Part shown: positions 1 through 8,430 of the stretch, piece by piece | Layout of the letters: each line of letters opens with the position of its first letter | Numbering within the stretch: position 1 is the first letter of the stretch | DNA from: Temperatibacter sp965603205 | Lineage (GTDB): Bacteria; Pseudomonadota; Alphaproteobacteria; Sphingomonadales; Kordiimonadaceae | Direction of reading: 5' to 3' | DNA: 64,000 nucleotides | Assembly (NCBI GenBank): GCA_965603205.1 | Contig: CBFDCC010000012.1 | Coordinates: 16,273-80,272, forward strand | The notes under the pieces: model-generated | Databases searched by the model: none | The model's input: only the letters and a program-made list of their open reading frames with translations | Told to the model about the DNA's origin: nothing | Made by a program: the position numbers and the translations under genes

Positions 1-2
1 CT

Positions 3-116
3 TACGACTCATGGCGTTGCATACATTATAAACAACGTGCCAAACTAGCTGGCCTCGACCCTAAACTCTTCTCAGGTCATTCTCTCAGAGCAGGTTTTGC
101 AACCAGTCAACCATGA
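3..116 (+). pseudogene. Tyrosine recombinase C-terminal remnant
   Basis: The frame opening at the window edge encodes about 37 residues that match the C-terminal catalytic part of phage-type tyrosine recombinases. KLAGLDPKLFSGHSLRAGF contains the H-x-x-R box (GHSLRAG). The frame then stops (TGA at 114-116) before the second conserved His/Trp and the nucleophilic Tyr, so the protein is truncated or frameshifted unless the reading frame resumes elsewhere. Its 5' part lies outside the window. It borders the catabolic operon and may mark the edge of an old integrated element. Family assignment rests on one short motif block. Confidence 0.6.
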
Positions 117-158
117 GATTAAAGCCGTGATGGGATATTACAAATAGCGCAGATGATG

Positions 159-198
159 CAAGAGACTAGATGTACACATAAGCGCATCTAGCCTCTTG
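159..198. terminator. Stem-loop after recombinase remnant
   Basis: Positions 159-172 and 185-198 are inverted copies of a 14-base arm with one mismatch, around a 12-base loop, followed by a T-rich stretch. It sits between the recombinase remnant and the acyl-CoA synthetase. It could terminate transcription or be an element end; no further evidence separates these. Confidence 0.4.
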
Positions 199-271
199 TT
201 CTTGCAAGCAGTGCCAATCTGATTATATAGTGACGTCAGTAGAAGTGGGTGTTATTAAAAAAGGGGGCAGC

Positions 272-1834
272 GTGCCAAATGTAAACGAGCGAGAATTACC
301 TGAACCTGTTGCTGACTGGGCGGCCCATTTTAGGTATGTCAGCCCCAATAAATGTGCAACGATCGACGTTGCCAGCGGTCGCCGCCTGACCTATGGCGAG
401 CTACATGAGCGTATCGGCCGTCTGGCAGGCCATTTAAAGTCTTTGGGCATCAAACCCGGTGACCGGGTGGCTTTCCTAGCGCTTAACTCAACGGATATTT
501 TGGATATTATTCTTGCGTCTTGGCGCATAGGCGCCGTAGTGCTTGCGCTTAATTACCGGCTCACAGCGCCCGAGCTGGAGTATATAGTCAGTGATGCGGG
601 ACCATCCGTATTATTTTATGACCATGAGCTTGATGGTGTGGTCAAAGAACTGAGTTCGCTGGTATCCATTGATCACTATATTGGCCTTGATGGCCTTGGT
701 GGAGATACAGAATTTGAAACTGCCATTGCAGACGGCACACTGATTGAACAGATGGTGCCACAATACAATCACGACCAGTGTATGTTGATGTATTCATCAG
801 GCACCACAGGAAAACCAAAGGGCGTTATCATTACGCACGGTATGATCTTTTATGCTGCGGTAAACGCCAGCCCGCAAACTATGACGACATCACACTCTGT
901 ATGGTTATCGATAATGCCGCTTTTTCATATTGGCGGATTGAATGTATCGTCCCTGCCTGCGCTCTCTATTGGCGCGACCAATGTTGTCATGCGCAATTTT
1001 TCACCCGAAGAGATGCTTGATGTTATCAGTGATCCGGAACTGGGCGTTACCCACACCATTATTGTACCCGCTATGTTAATTGCCATGCGACAACATCCTA
1101 AAGCTGAAACATCCGATTTTTCCCGTATGGCCTCAGTGTTAGCTGGCGGTGCCAGTGTACCTAAAGAGCTGGTCGAATGGTGGTATGAGCGCGGGCTTGT
1201 TGTACGAGACGGTTACGGCATGACAGAATCGGCGGCGTCAAACTGCATTTCTGCGTGGGACGATGTACCCCATAAGTGCGGCACATCGGGCAAGGCACTG
1301 ATGTATACCAAGATGCGGATCGTTGGGTCTGATGGCAAAGATGTTGAACGGGGTAAAACTGGTGAGATATGGATGCGCGGTCCGACAATTTCCCCAGGAT
1401 ACTGGAACGATGAAGCGGCCAATGATAAGGCTTTCATAGATGGCTGGTTCAAGTCAGGCGATATAGCACGACAGGACAGCGACGGTAATTTCATCATCGA
1501 AGACCGGGCGGATGATATGTATATATCGGGTGGTGAAAATGTTTACCCCGCTGAAATTGAAGGTGTGCTCTATGAACTGGATGCCATAGCTGAAGTGGCG
1601 GTCATCGGTGTTGAACATGAAACATGGAGCGAGACCGGCTGTGCGGTCGTGGTGCTCAAGGCGAATAGTGCACTCACGCTTGCTGATTTGCAGACACACT
1701 GCGATGGCAAGCTCGCCAGATTCAAGCAGCCATCCTATATGGTGTGTCTGGATGCATTACCGCGCAACGCAACCGGCAAGGTGAAAAAGTTTGAACTGCG
1801 CCAGAGCATACCGCCAATGCTTGATGAATTATAG
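272..1834 (+). CDS. Acyl-CoA synthetase, AMP-forming (AtuH-like)
   Basis: ANL-superfamily ligase that activates a carboxylic acid to its CoA ester via an acyl-adenylate. The P-loop motif YSSGTTGKPKG lies near residue 175, the A8-type hinge region (SGDIARQD) and a GGENVYPAEIE block follow, and the C-terminal catalytic Lys is in NATGKVKKFELR. The longest frame begins at GTG 230, but that codon has no SD, whereas GTG 272 follows AAAAAAGGGGG at good spacing, giving 520 aa. It heads an operon of acyl-CoA dehydrogenases, carboxylase subunits and AtuA. That suggests it primes a branched or terpenoid acid, as AtuH is thought to do. Substrate is inference; a general medium/long-chain acyl-CoA ligase is the alternative. 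Confidence 0.85.
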   Translation: MPNVNERELPEPVADWAAHFRYVSPNKCATIDVASGRRLTYGELHERIGRLAGHLKSLGIKPGDRVAFLALNSTDILDIILASWRIGAVVLALNYRLTAPELEYIVSDAGPSVLFYDHELDGVVKELSSLVSIDHYIGLDGLGGDTEFETAIADGTLIEQMVPQYNHDQCMLMYSSGTTGKPKGVIITHGMIFYAAVNASPQTMTTSHSVWLSIMPLFHIGGLNVSSLPALSIGATNVVMRNFSPEEMLDVISDPELGVTHTIIVPAMLIAMRQHPKAETSDFSRMASVLAGGASVPKELVEWWYERGLVVRDGYGMTESAASNCISAWDDVPHKCGTSGKALMYTKMRIVGSDGKDVERGKTGEIWMRGPTISPGYWNDEAANDKAFIDGWFKSGDIARQDSDGNFIIEDRADDMYISGGENVYPAEIEGVLYELDAIAEVAVIGVEHETWSETGCAVVVLKANSALTLADLQTHCDGKLARFKQPSYMVCLDALPRNATGKVKKFELRQSIPPMLDEL

Positions 1835-1841
1835 GTGATGG

Positions 1842-2867
1842 ATGAGTGATGGCCTGGTGTTTGAACCAGATTGGAGTGTCCATAGCGCCACCGTGCAGTC
1901 GGTGTTGCTAGCGGCTGAACAATATGGTGTCAAGCGCTTGAAGCTCCTTGCAGCGGCCAACATAGAATATCCCACTTTGGAAGTGGTAGACAGCACGGTG
2001 CCCGTATCAGACTATTACAGACTATTTGAAGTCGCGATGGAGATGACGAAAAATCCGGATATTGCCCTTGCCGCTGGCCGCATCAGTTATCTTTCTAGTC
2101 TGAATTTGCAGCTCTATATGACCACTATCTGCCATAGTTTCCGGGACTATCTCAATCGCATGCCCAGTGTCGTCAAGCTGTGGGGGGATGTTGGCGAGGT
2201 GAACATTCGCCCTGAAGGAGACTATCTACGGCTTGAGTGGATACCACTCGTCTCTAGCACGGGTAATAGTAGGTTTTTGAGCGATGTTATCCTTTCAGCG
2301 TCTGCCGCCATTGTCGATAGTCTGTGTTTTCTACCCGTAAAAGTACGCAAGGCCCACTTTACCTATAAAAAGCCACAGGACATAATGCAATTGACTGAGG
2401 TTTTCGGTGCGGCACTGAGCTTTAATGAAGATGTCAGCTGTATTTATTTTGACAGAGCGTGTCTTAATTACGCGCTTGTTGAGCAAAATTACAAGTTACA
2501 AAGTGGTGCGGCTATACCCTTTTCGGGCCTATTTGACGGCAAAGACCCCGGCGATAAATTTTGGCCAAGACTGCGACAAGCCATTGTGCGTCGCCTTCCG
2601 CTTGGGGAGCTAAAAATTGAGGCCGTGGCAAGCGATATGAAAAGCTCTGTGAGATCTCTTCAGCGTCATTTGGCTGATCGCGACAGCAGTTTTACTACAG
2701 AGGTTAAAAATATTCGCTCAGAACTCGCCATGCGCTATCTGGATGACGAAACGCTCAGCATCACTGATGTTGCCTTTCTCCTCGGCTTTAATGATCAAGG
2801 TGCCTTCTCGAACGCTTTTAAACAGTGGAATGGCATTTCACCGAGCAGCTATCAACAATTGGCGTAA
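1842..2867 (+). CDS. AraC-family transcriptional regulator
   Basis: This 341-aa protein has an N-terminal ligand-binding region of the Arabinose_bd type found in OruR-like regulators (about residues 20-200) and a C-terminal AraC double HTH. The first helix-turn-helix is near residues 257-280 (VASDMKSSVRSLQRHL) and the second near 306-338 (ITDVAFLLGFNDQGAFSNAF). It starts 7 bases after the synthetase stop with GGTGATGG upstream, so the two are probably co-transcribed. As the only regulator in the cluster it probably controls the catabolic operon in response to a substrate or CoA intermediate. The described Pseudomonas atu cluster uses a TetR-type AtuR instead. Confidence 0.88.
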   Translation: MSDGLVFEPDWSVHSATVQSVLLAAEQYGVKRLKLLAAANIEYPTLEVVDSTVPVSDYYRLFEVAMEMTKNPDIALAAGRISYLSSLNLQLYMTTICHSFRDYLNRMPSVVKLWGDVGEVNIRPEGDYLRLEWIPLVSSTGNSRFLSDVILSASAAIVDSLCFLPVKVRKAHFTYKKPQDIMQLTEVFGAALSFNEDVSCIYFDRACLNYALVEQNYKLQSGAAIPFSGLFDGKDPGDKFWPRLRQAIVRRLPLGELKIEAVASDMKSSVRSLQRHLADRDSSFTTEVKNIRSELAMRYLDDETLSITDVAFLLGFNDQGAFSNAFKQWNGISPSSYQQLA

Positions 2868-2965
2868 AATAATATAACAATGGCGTAATATTACATGATT
2901 ATAGCATAGTTTTACCATATGCTCTAATTTGAGAGATAAATAGATTTCTATATGGAGAGCCTGTC
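2868..2965 (+). promoter_or_regulatory. AT-rich leader before the dehydrogenase operon
   Basis: The 98 bases between the AraC gene and the first acyl-CoA dehydrogenase are strongly AT-rich and contain a near-palindrome, TAATAT then ATGGCG then TAATATTA. This is the only sizeable gap within the first nine genes, so it is the likely promoter/operator of the downstream seven genes. No consensus can be assigned. Confidence 0.35.
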
Positions 2966-4138
2966 ATGTCACTAGATTTCGATAGTTCACGACTGCATAA
3001 TCCGCATTTGACGGAGGATCACCATGCCTTTCGTGATCAGATCAGGCGGTTTTTTGACAAGGAAGTCATGCCCTATGCGGACGCATGGGATGAAGCGGGA
3101 CATATACCCGACGAATTATGGGGCAAAGCTGCGGAAATGGGGCTGCTTGGTCTCGGTTACCCAGAAGAATATGGTGGCATATCCGAGGGCATTGATACAT
3201 GGCATAAAAATATTGTAAGCGACGAACTAGCCCGCATCGGAGTCGGCGGAATCGGCGCGAGCTTGATGGTGCACGGTATTGGTTTGCCGCCGGTGATCAA
3301 TTTTGGCAGTGAGGAAATAAAGCAAATGGTGGCCCCTCCCGTGCTCAGGGGTGAAAAGCGTATCTCGCTTGGCATCACCGAGCCCGGTGCTGGTTCTGAT
3401 GTGGCGCAGCTTGCCACCACCGCGGTCAAGGACGGCGGTCATTATATTGTGAATGGCTCGAAAACCTACATTACAGGCGGCATGGGCGCAAATTGGGTAA
3501 CAACGGCTGTGCGCACTGGCGGTCCAGGTAAGCGCGGTGTTTCAGCCTTGCTGATCCCGACCGATGCAAAGGGGTTTTCGCGCACGGAACTGGACAAAAA
3601 GCAAGGCTGGTGGGCGTCTGATACCGCAACGCTTTACTTTGATAATGTGCGGGTGCCTATAGAGAATTTAATCGGCGAGGAAAATCAGGGTTTTCATGTA
3701 ATTATGAATAATTTCAATAGTGAACGCATGAGCATGTCGGTCACTATGGCTGCTTCAGCGCGGGTGTGCCTCGAAGAAGCGGTTAACTGGGCCCGTGAGC
3801 GTAAAACCTTTGGGCAGCGACTGGCGGACCATCAGGTTATCCGCCACAAAATTGCCGATATGAAAATGCGCATCAACGCGACCGAAGCCTATATTCAATT
3901 GATATGCGCCCAGATGGAAGACGGCATAGCCAATCCTGGTGATATTGCACTTTTAAAAGTTCAATGCAGCCAAACCATGGAATTTTGTGCGCGCGAGGCA
4001 ATGCAGATTTTGGGCGGCGGTGGTTATATGCGCGGTAATCGGGTTGAGCGTATTTACCGCGAGGTTCGGGTTAATGCTATTGGTGGCGGTTCCGAAGAAA
4101 TTATGCGTGATCTGGCCGCGCGTCAATACGGTTTGTAG
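2966..4138 (+). CDS. Acyl-CoA dehydrogenase
   Basis: A 390-aa flavoprotein forming a 2,3-double bond in an acyl-CoA thioester and passing electrons to ETF. The FAD/substrate motif ITEPGAGSDVAQL is near residues 137-149, and the C-terminal signature GGGSEEIMRDLA is present. The usual medium-chain catalytic Glu position is a Gly here, as in isovaleryl-CoA dehydrogenase, where the base sits earlier; Glu253 in NSERMSMS is the likely equivalent. SD GGAG precedes the ATG. It is one of two dehydrogenases in the operon, and the second is closer to AtuD. Its substrate may be a later branched or straight intermediate. The exact substrate cannot be read from sequence. Confidence 0.88.
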   Translation: MSLDFDSSRLHNPHLTEDHHAFRDQIRRFFDKEVMPYADAWDEAGHIPDELWGKAAEMGLLGLGYPEEYGGISEGIDTWHKNIVSDELARIGVGGIGASLMVHGIGLPPVINFGSEEIKQMVAPPVLRGEKRISLGITEPGAGSDVAQLATTAVKDGGHYIVNGSKTYITGGMGANWVTTAVRTGGPGKRGVSALLIPTDAKGFSRTELDKKQGWWASDTATLYFDNVRVPIENLIGEENQGFHVIMNNFNSERMSMSVTMAASARVCLEEAVNWARERKTFGQRLADHQVIRHKIADMKMRINATEAYIQLICAQMEDGIANPGDIALLKVQCSQTMEFCAREAMQILGGGGYMRGNRVERIYREVRVNAIGGGSEEIMRDLAARQYGL

Positions 4139-4149
4139 GAGATACTCAC

Positions 4150-4785
4150 ATGACTATGAAATTATGGCACTGTCACAATACACGTTCGCTGCGCCCCCTT
4201 TGGGCCATGGAGGAAATGGGTCTGGATTATGAACTTGAGGTTCTGCCCTTCCCGCCGCGATTTTTCAAAAAAGAATATCTCGGCGTCAATGTGCTGGGCA
4301 CTGTGCCTTTCTTTGAAGACGGGGATACAACGATGACGGAATCCACGGGCATTTGTCATTATCTGGTGGAACGTTATGGTCGCTATGATTTTGGCCTAAA
4401 GCCTGATCATGCCGAGTTTGGCGACTATCTCAACTGGCTTTATCACAGTGATGCGACGTTGACGTTCCCGCAGACTATATATCTGCGTTACACCATGCTG
4501 GAGCAAGGTGACAGGAAGTTACCGCAAGCGGCAGAAGATTACCGAGCGTGGTTCATTGCCCGCCTGCGTAAACTGGACGCGCATATAGAGTCCCGCGAAT
4601 TTCTGGTTGATGACCGCTTTACCATTGCTGATATTGCCATTGGGTACGCGCTGCATCTGGGGCAGTCTCTCGGAATAGATAGCAACTATAGCCCGCAGGT
4701 CAAAGATTATCTGGCCCGCTTGCAAGAGCGCCCTGCTTTCAAAAAAACTGTTGCTATGGGTGCTGAGCAAAGCGCGTTTAAATAG
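4150..4785 (+). CDS. Glutathione S-transferase family protein
   Basis: This 211-aa protein has an N-terminal thioredoxin-like GST domain (about 1-80, with LGTVPFFEDGDTTMTEST as the glutathione-binding turn and Glu-Ser pair) and an all-helical C-terminal domain (85-205). It lies between two acyl-CoA dehydrogenase genes with 11- and 9-base gaps, so it is firmly in the operon. It may detoxify an electrophilic enoyl intermediate or isomerise a substrate; both are inference. GSTs are not part of the described atu cluster, which makes this placement notable. Confidence 0.88.
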   Translation: MTMKLWHCHNTRSLRPLWAMEEMGLDYELEVLPFPPRFFKKEYLGVNVLGTVPFFEDGDTTMTESTGICHYLVERYGRYDFGLKPDHAEFGDYLNWLYHSDATLTFPQTIYLRYTMLEQGDRKLPQAAEDYRAWFIARLRKLDAHIESREFLVDDRFTIADIAIGYALHLGQSLGIDSNYSPQVKDYLARLQERPAFKKTVAMGAEQSAFK

Positions 4786-4794
4786 GAGACGATC

Positions 4795-5946
4795 ATGATT
4801 TTTACCGATGAACATAGAGCTATTGGCGAAATGCTGGCGCAATTTATTGATAAAGAGATTAACCCCCATGTGGATGAGTGGGAGCGTGATGGCATTTTCC
4901 CCGCCCACGAAGTGTTTAAAAAAATGGGTGACCTTGGATTGCTTGGCATTTCCAAACCAGAAAAGTTTGGAGGTATGGGGCTGGATTACAGCTACAGTGT
5001 TGTCGCATCAGAAGAACTCGGCCGTATTCGCTGTGGCAGCGTGCCGATGGCAATCGGTGTACAAACGGATATGGCGACGCCAGCGCTTGCTAAATATGGT
5101 AGCGATGAATTAAGAGAAAAATATCTTTCAAAAGCCATATCTGGCGAAGCCGTCTTTTGTGTTGCTGTTAGTGAGCCACATGCAGGCTCAGATGTAGCAA
5201 ACATCAAAACAAAAGCTGTTAAAGATGGTGATGATTACATTATTAATGGTAGCAAAATGTGGATTACCAACTCACTTCAGGCAGATTATATTTGCTTGCT
5301 GGCTAATACAGGTGATGGCCCAAAACACAAAAATAAATCACTCATCATTGTGCCGACAAAAACCAAAGGTGTTTCTTTTTCTGATAAATTGGACAAGCTA
5401 GGCATGCGCTCTAGTGATACTGCACAAATCTTTTTTGATGATGTCCGCGTGCCACAAAGTAATCTAATTGGTGAAGAAGGCATGGGATTTATCTATCAGA
5501 TGCAGCAATTCCAGGAAGAGCGATTGTTTGCAGCAGCAGGTGCACTGAAGGGTATGGATATGTGCATTCAGGATACGATTGACTATACCAGCGAGCGCCA
5601 TGCGTTTGGCAAACCGCTTATCGATAATCAGGTTATCCATTTTCGAATGGCTGAATTGAAAACCGAGGTCGAAGCCCTGCGTGCACTGACGTATAGCGCG
5701 GTCGAAGGCTATATCGGCGGCGAAGATGTGACGATGAAAGCCTCGATGGCGAAACTAAAAGCTGGGCGTCTGATGCGTGAGGTTACTGACAGTTGCCTGC
5801 AATATTGGGGTGGGATGGGCTATATGTGGGACAATTCTATTGCGCGATCTTATCGGGATTCTCGCCTGACGTCTATCGCTGGTGGTGCTGACGAAGTGAT
5901 GCTCGGCATAATCTGTAAACATATGAATATTCTACCCAAGCGGTAG
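4795..5946 (+). CDS. atuD: Acyl-CoA dehydrogenase, citronellyl-CoA dehydrogenase-like
   Basis: A 383-aa acyl-CoA dehydrogenase. The motif VSEPHAGSDVANI is near residue 122 and the C-terminus reads GGADEVMLGIICKHM, a form I associate with AtuD-type citronellyl-CoA dehydrogenases. As in isovaleryl-CoA dehydrogenase, the C-terminal Glu position is replaced and Glu242 (EERLFAAA) is the probable base. AtuD oxidises cis-citronellyl-CoA to geranyl-CoA, the substrate of the carboxylase encoded next. SD AGGAGA sits before the ATG. Family is certain; the citronellyl specificity rests on context and remembered similarity. Confidence 0.75.
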   Translation: MIFTDEHRAIGEMLAQFIDKEINPHVDEWERDGIFPAHEVFKKMGDLGLLGISKPEKFGGMGLDYSYSVVASEELGRIRCGSVPMAIGVQTDMATPALAKYGSDELREKYLSKAISGEAVFCVAVSEPHAGSDVANIKTKAVKDGDDYIINGSKMWITNSLQADYICLLANTGDGPKHKNKSLIIVPTKTKGVSFSDKLDKLGMRSSDTAQIFFDDVRVPQSNLIGEEGMGFIYQMQQFQEERLFAAAGALKGMDMCIQDTIDYTSERHAFGKPLIDNQVIHFRMAELKTEVEALRALTYSAVEGYIGGEDVTMKASMAKLKAGRLMREVTDSCLQYWGGMGYMWDNSIARSYRDSRLTSIAGGADEVMLGIICKHMNILPKR

Positions 5947-5964
5947 AAAGGATAAGGGCGCATT

Positions 5965-7581
5965 ATGGCTATATTTGAAAGTTTAATAGACGCGAACTCT
6001 GATGAGTTTAAAGCGAACTATGCATCAATGAAAGAAGCGGTGGACGAGTTCCGTGCTATTGAAAGGCATGTGATTGAAGCAGCAGAGGCCAAAGCACCGC
6101 GCTACAAAAAACGAGGCTTTATCACGCCGCGAGAACGCCTGAGCCTGCTACTGGATCCAGGCGAGCCCTTTTTGGAGCTGTCGACGCTGTGTGGATATAT
6201 GCAGGACGGCGATAAAGACGGGTCAGCCGCTGGTGGTAGCTGTATTACAGGCATTGGATATGTCGCGGGTGCACGGGTGATGGTCATCGTTGATGATTAT
6301 ATGACCAAGGGCGGCACCATCGGTAAACTCGGTAGCGCCAAACGCTCGCGTATGATGGAGCTCGCCACCCAAAATAAGCTACCAATAATGACGCTGGCCC
6401 AAAGTGGTGGCGGTGACCTTAAAGGTCTTGGTGACTGGTTTGGACCTACGGCATCAGGTTTTGCTAATCAGGCGCGGTTATCAGCCGCGGGCATTCCACA
6501 AATTACCGTGGTGCATGGCAGTGCTACGGCGGGCGGCGCTTATCAGCCCGGCCTGTCTGATTATGTAATAATGATCCGCAAGCAATCCACTGTCTATTTG
6601 GCAGGGCCACCACTTCTTAAAGCCGCCACAGGCGAAGTCGCAACAGAAGAAGAAATTGGCGGCGCAGAAATGCATAGCGAAATAGCAGGAACAGCCGACT
6701 ATTTGGCTGAAAATGACGCTGACGGGGTGCGCATTGCACGCGAAATTACAGCAAGAATTGGCTGGAACAAAGATGGCAGCGCTTTGCAGCCAAAACGCCC
6801 TTACACTGAACCATTATACAACAGCCAAGATCTCTTGGGCATTGTGCCGATTGACCCTAAGAAACCCTATGATGTGCGTGAAATTATTACGCGTCTCGCC
6901 GATGGTTCAAATTATTTGGATTTTAAGGTCGAATATGACATGGGCACTGTTTGCGGCCATATTGAAATAAAGGGTCAGCCTTGCGGGGTGATTGGTAACA
7001 ATGGCCCTATAACTGCCAAAGGTGCTGCCAAGGCGGCGCAATTTATTCAGCTTTGCGAACAATCCTCCACGCCGCTTTTGTTTTTGCATAATACGACGGG
7101 TTTTCTGGTTGGTACCGAGGCTGAGCAGGCAGGAATTATCAAACATGGTGCCAAGCTTATTCAGGCCGTGACCAATGCTAGCGTGCCAAAAATCAGTGTG
7201 ATTGTCGGCGGTTCTTTCGGGGCTGGTAATTACGCCATGTGTGGTCGGGGTATTCCGCCGCGCTTTATGTTTGCCTGGCCTAAAACCGTTGTTGCGGTAA
7301 TGGGGCCAGAGCAAGCCGGTAGCGTGATGCGTCAGGTGGGAGAAGCCAAAATGGCACGGGCCGGAGAGGTTAACCACACCATGCTGGACGCGATGGAAAA
7401 AGATATCGTCGACACGATGGAAGCCAAATCTCGCGCCTTGATGAATACGGCACGCCTTTGGGATGATGCGATGATTGATCCACGCGACACGCGCGATATT
7501 GTCGCTTTTGCGCTGGATGTTTGCCTTGAAAGTGATGCGCGTCAACTGTCGGGCAATACATTTGGTGTGGCGCGACTGTAA
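5965..7581 (+). CDS. atuC: Acyl-CoA carboxylase beta subunit (geranyl-/methylcrotonyl-CoA type)
   Basis: The 538-aa carboxyltransferase subunit of a biotin-dependent acyl-CoA carboxylase. It has the two crotonase-like halves typical of MccB/PccB/AtuC: N-terminal half with RERLSLLLDPGEPF and GSATAGGAYQPG, C-terminal half with NNGPITAKGA and GGSFGAGNYAMCGRG. It transfers CO2 from carboxybiotin to the gamma carbon of an alpha,beta-unsaturated acyl-CoA. It sits between the AtuD-like dehydrogenase and a hydratase, with the biotin subunit one gene on. Geranyl-CoA fits the AtuA and AtuD neighbours; 3-methylcrotonyl-CoA (leucine) is the main alternative. Confidence 0.8.
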   Translation: MAIFESLIDANSDEFKANYASMKEAVDEFRAIERHVIEAAEAKAPRYKKRGFITPRERLSLLLDPGEPFLELSTLCGYMQDGDKDGSAAGGSCITGIGYVAGARVMVIVDDYMTKGGTIGKLGSAKRSRMMELATQNKLPIMTLAQSGGGDLKGLGDWFGPTASGFANQARLSAAGIPQITVVHGSATAGGAYQPGLSDYVIMIRKQSTVYLAGPPLLKAATGEVATEEEIGGAEMHSEIAGTADYLAENDADGVRIAREITARIGWNKDGSALQPKRPYTEPLYNSQDLLGIVPIDPKKPYDVREIITRLADGSNYLDFKVEYDMGTVCGHIEIKGQPCGVIGNNGPITAKGAAKAAQFIQLCEQSSTPLLFLHNTTGFLVGTEAEQAGIIKHGAKLIQAVTNASVPKISVIVGGSFGAGNYAMCGRGIPPRFMFAWPKTVVAVMGPEQAGSVMRQVGEAKMARAGEVNHTMLDAMEKDIVDTMEAKSRALMNTARLWDDAMIDPRDTRDIVAFALDVCLESDARQLSGNTFGVARL

Positions 7582-7616
7582 GTGTTATTTGGCAAGAAAA
7601 TGGTGGGAGAGAATCG

Positions 7617-8426
7617 ATGAATTTACCCGACTGCAAGGAGTTGTTATTGGCCGAGAGTGACGGTATTTTAACCATCACACTTAATCGACCCAAACGACGC
7701 AATGCCATGAACAGAGAACTGGTAATAGAGCTGATGGATATTTTTAAATCCATCGAAGAAGACCAAACAGTGCGCGCTGTGGTGCTCGAAGGCGCCGAGA
7801 GTAATTTTTGTGCTGGCGGTGATATATCTGGCTTGAACCAAACTGGCATGAACAAGCAGAAAAAAGAAAAGCAGATGTGGGAGTTTAACCGTGTTTTTGG
7901 TCGCATGATCACGCAGGTAAATCACGCACCACAAGTAGTGATAACCATGCTCGAAGGCGCTGTGATGGGCGGCGGTTTTGGCCTTGCCTGTATTTCAGAC
8001 ATTGCTATCGCCCACAAGGATGCGCTGGTTGCTTTACCAGAAACCGGTCTTGGACTGGTGCCGGCACAAATCGCGCCTTTTGTTGTCTCGCGCGTTGGCA
8101 TTACGCAGGCCCGCCGTCTCGCACTATTGGGAGAGCGCTTGAACGGTGAGCAAGCCACCATGCTGGGCATAGCCCATTTTGTAGCTAATGATAGAGCAGC
8201 GATGGAGGAGAGGCTGGCCAGTATTTTAAAGCAGGTAAGGCGCTGCGCACCAGGGGCTAATGCCTTGACCAAAAAACTGATGCTGCAAGTGGGTGTGGTC
8301 GAGCATGAAGCGTTGCTTGATGGTGCCGCGGATATGTTCACCCACTGTTTAACCACAGTTGAAGGGCAAGAAGGCACCAAAGCTTTCTTAGAGAAACGAA
8401 AACCATATTGGGCAGACAAAGGGTAG
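7617..8426 (+). CDS. atuE: Enoyl-CoA hydratase/isomerase family protein (AtuE-like)
   Basis: A 269-aa crotonase-fold protein that would hydrate the carboxylated enoyl-CoA made by the neighbouring carboxylase (isohexenyl-glutaconyl-CoA in terpene degradation, methylglutaconyl-CoA in leucine degradation). Oxyanion-hole motifs are SNFCAGGDISG near residue 62 and EGAVMGGGFGLA near 113. The C-terminus ends in KAFLEKRKPYWADKG, typical of the fold. It starts 35 bases after the beta subunit with GGGAGAG upstream and is followed after 4 bases by the alpha subunit. Hydratase/lyase role is from family and context. Confidence 0.8.
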   Translation: MNLPDCKELLLAESDGILTITLNRPKRRNAMNRELVIELMDIFKSIEEDQTVRAVVLEGAESNFCAGGDISGLNQTGMNKQKKEKQMWEFNRVFGRMITQVNHAPQVVITMLEGAVMGGGFGLACISDIAIAHKDALVALPETGLGLVPAQIAPFVVSRVGITQARRLALLGERLNGEQATMLGIAHFVANDRAAMEERLASILKQVRRCAPGANALTKKLMLQVGVVEHEALLDGAADMFTHCLTTVEGQEGTKAFLEKRKPYWADKG

Positions 8427-8430
8427 TTTT

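Noticed and set aside
6907..7545. Long minus-strand open frame (212 aa) inside the carboxylase beta gene
   Set aside because: Antisense shadow of a well-supported gene; no SD, no recognisable domain.
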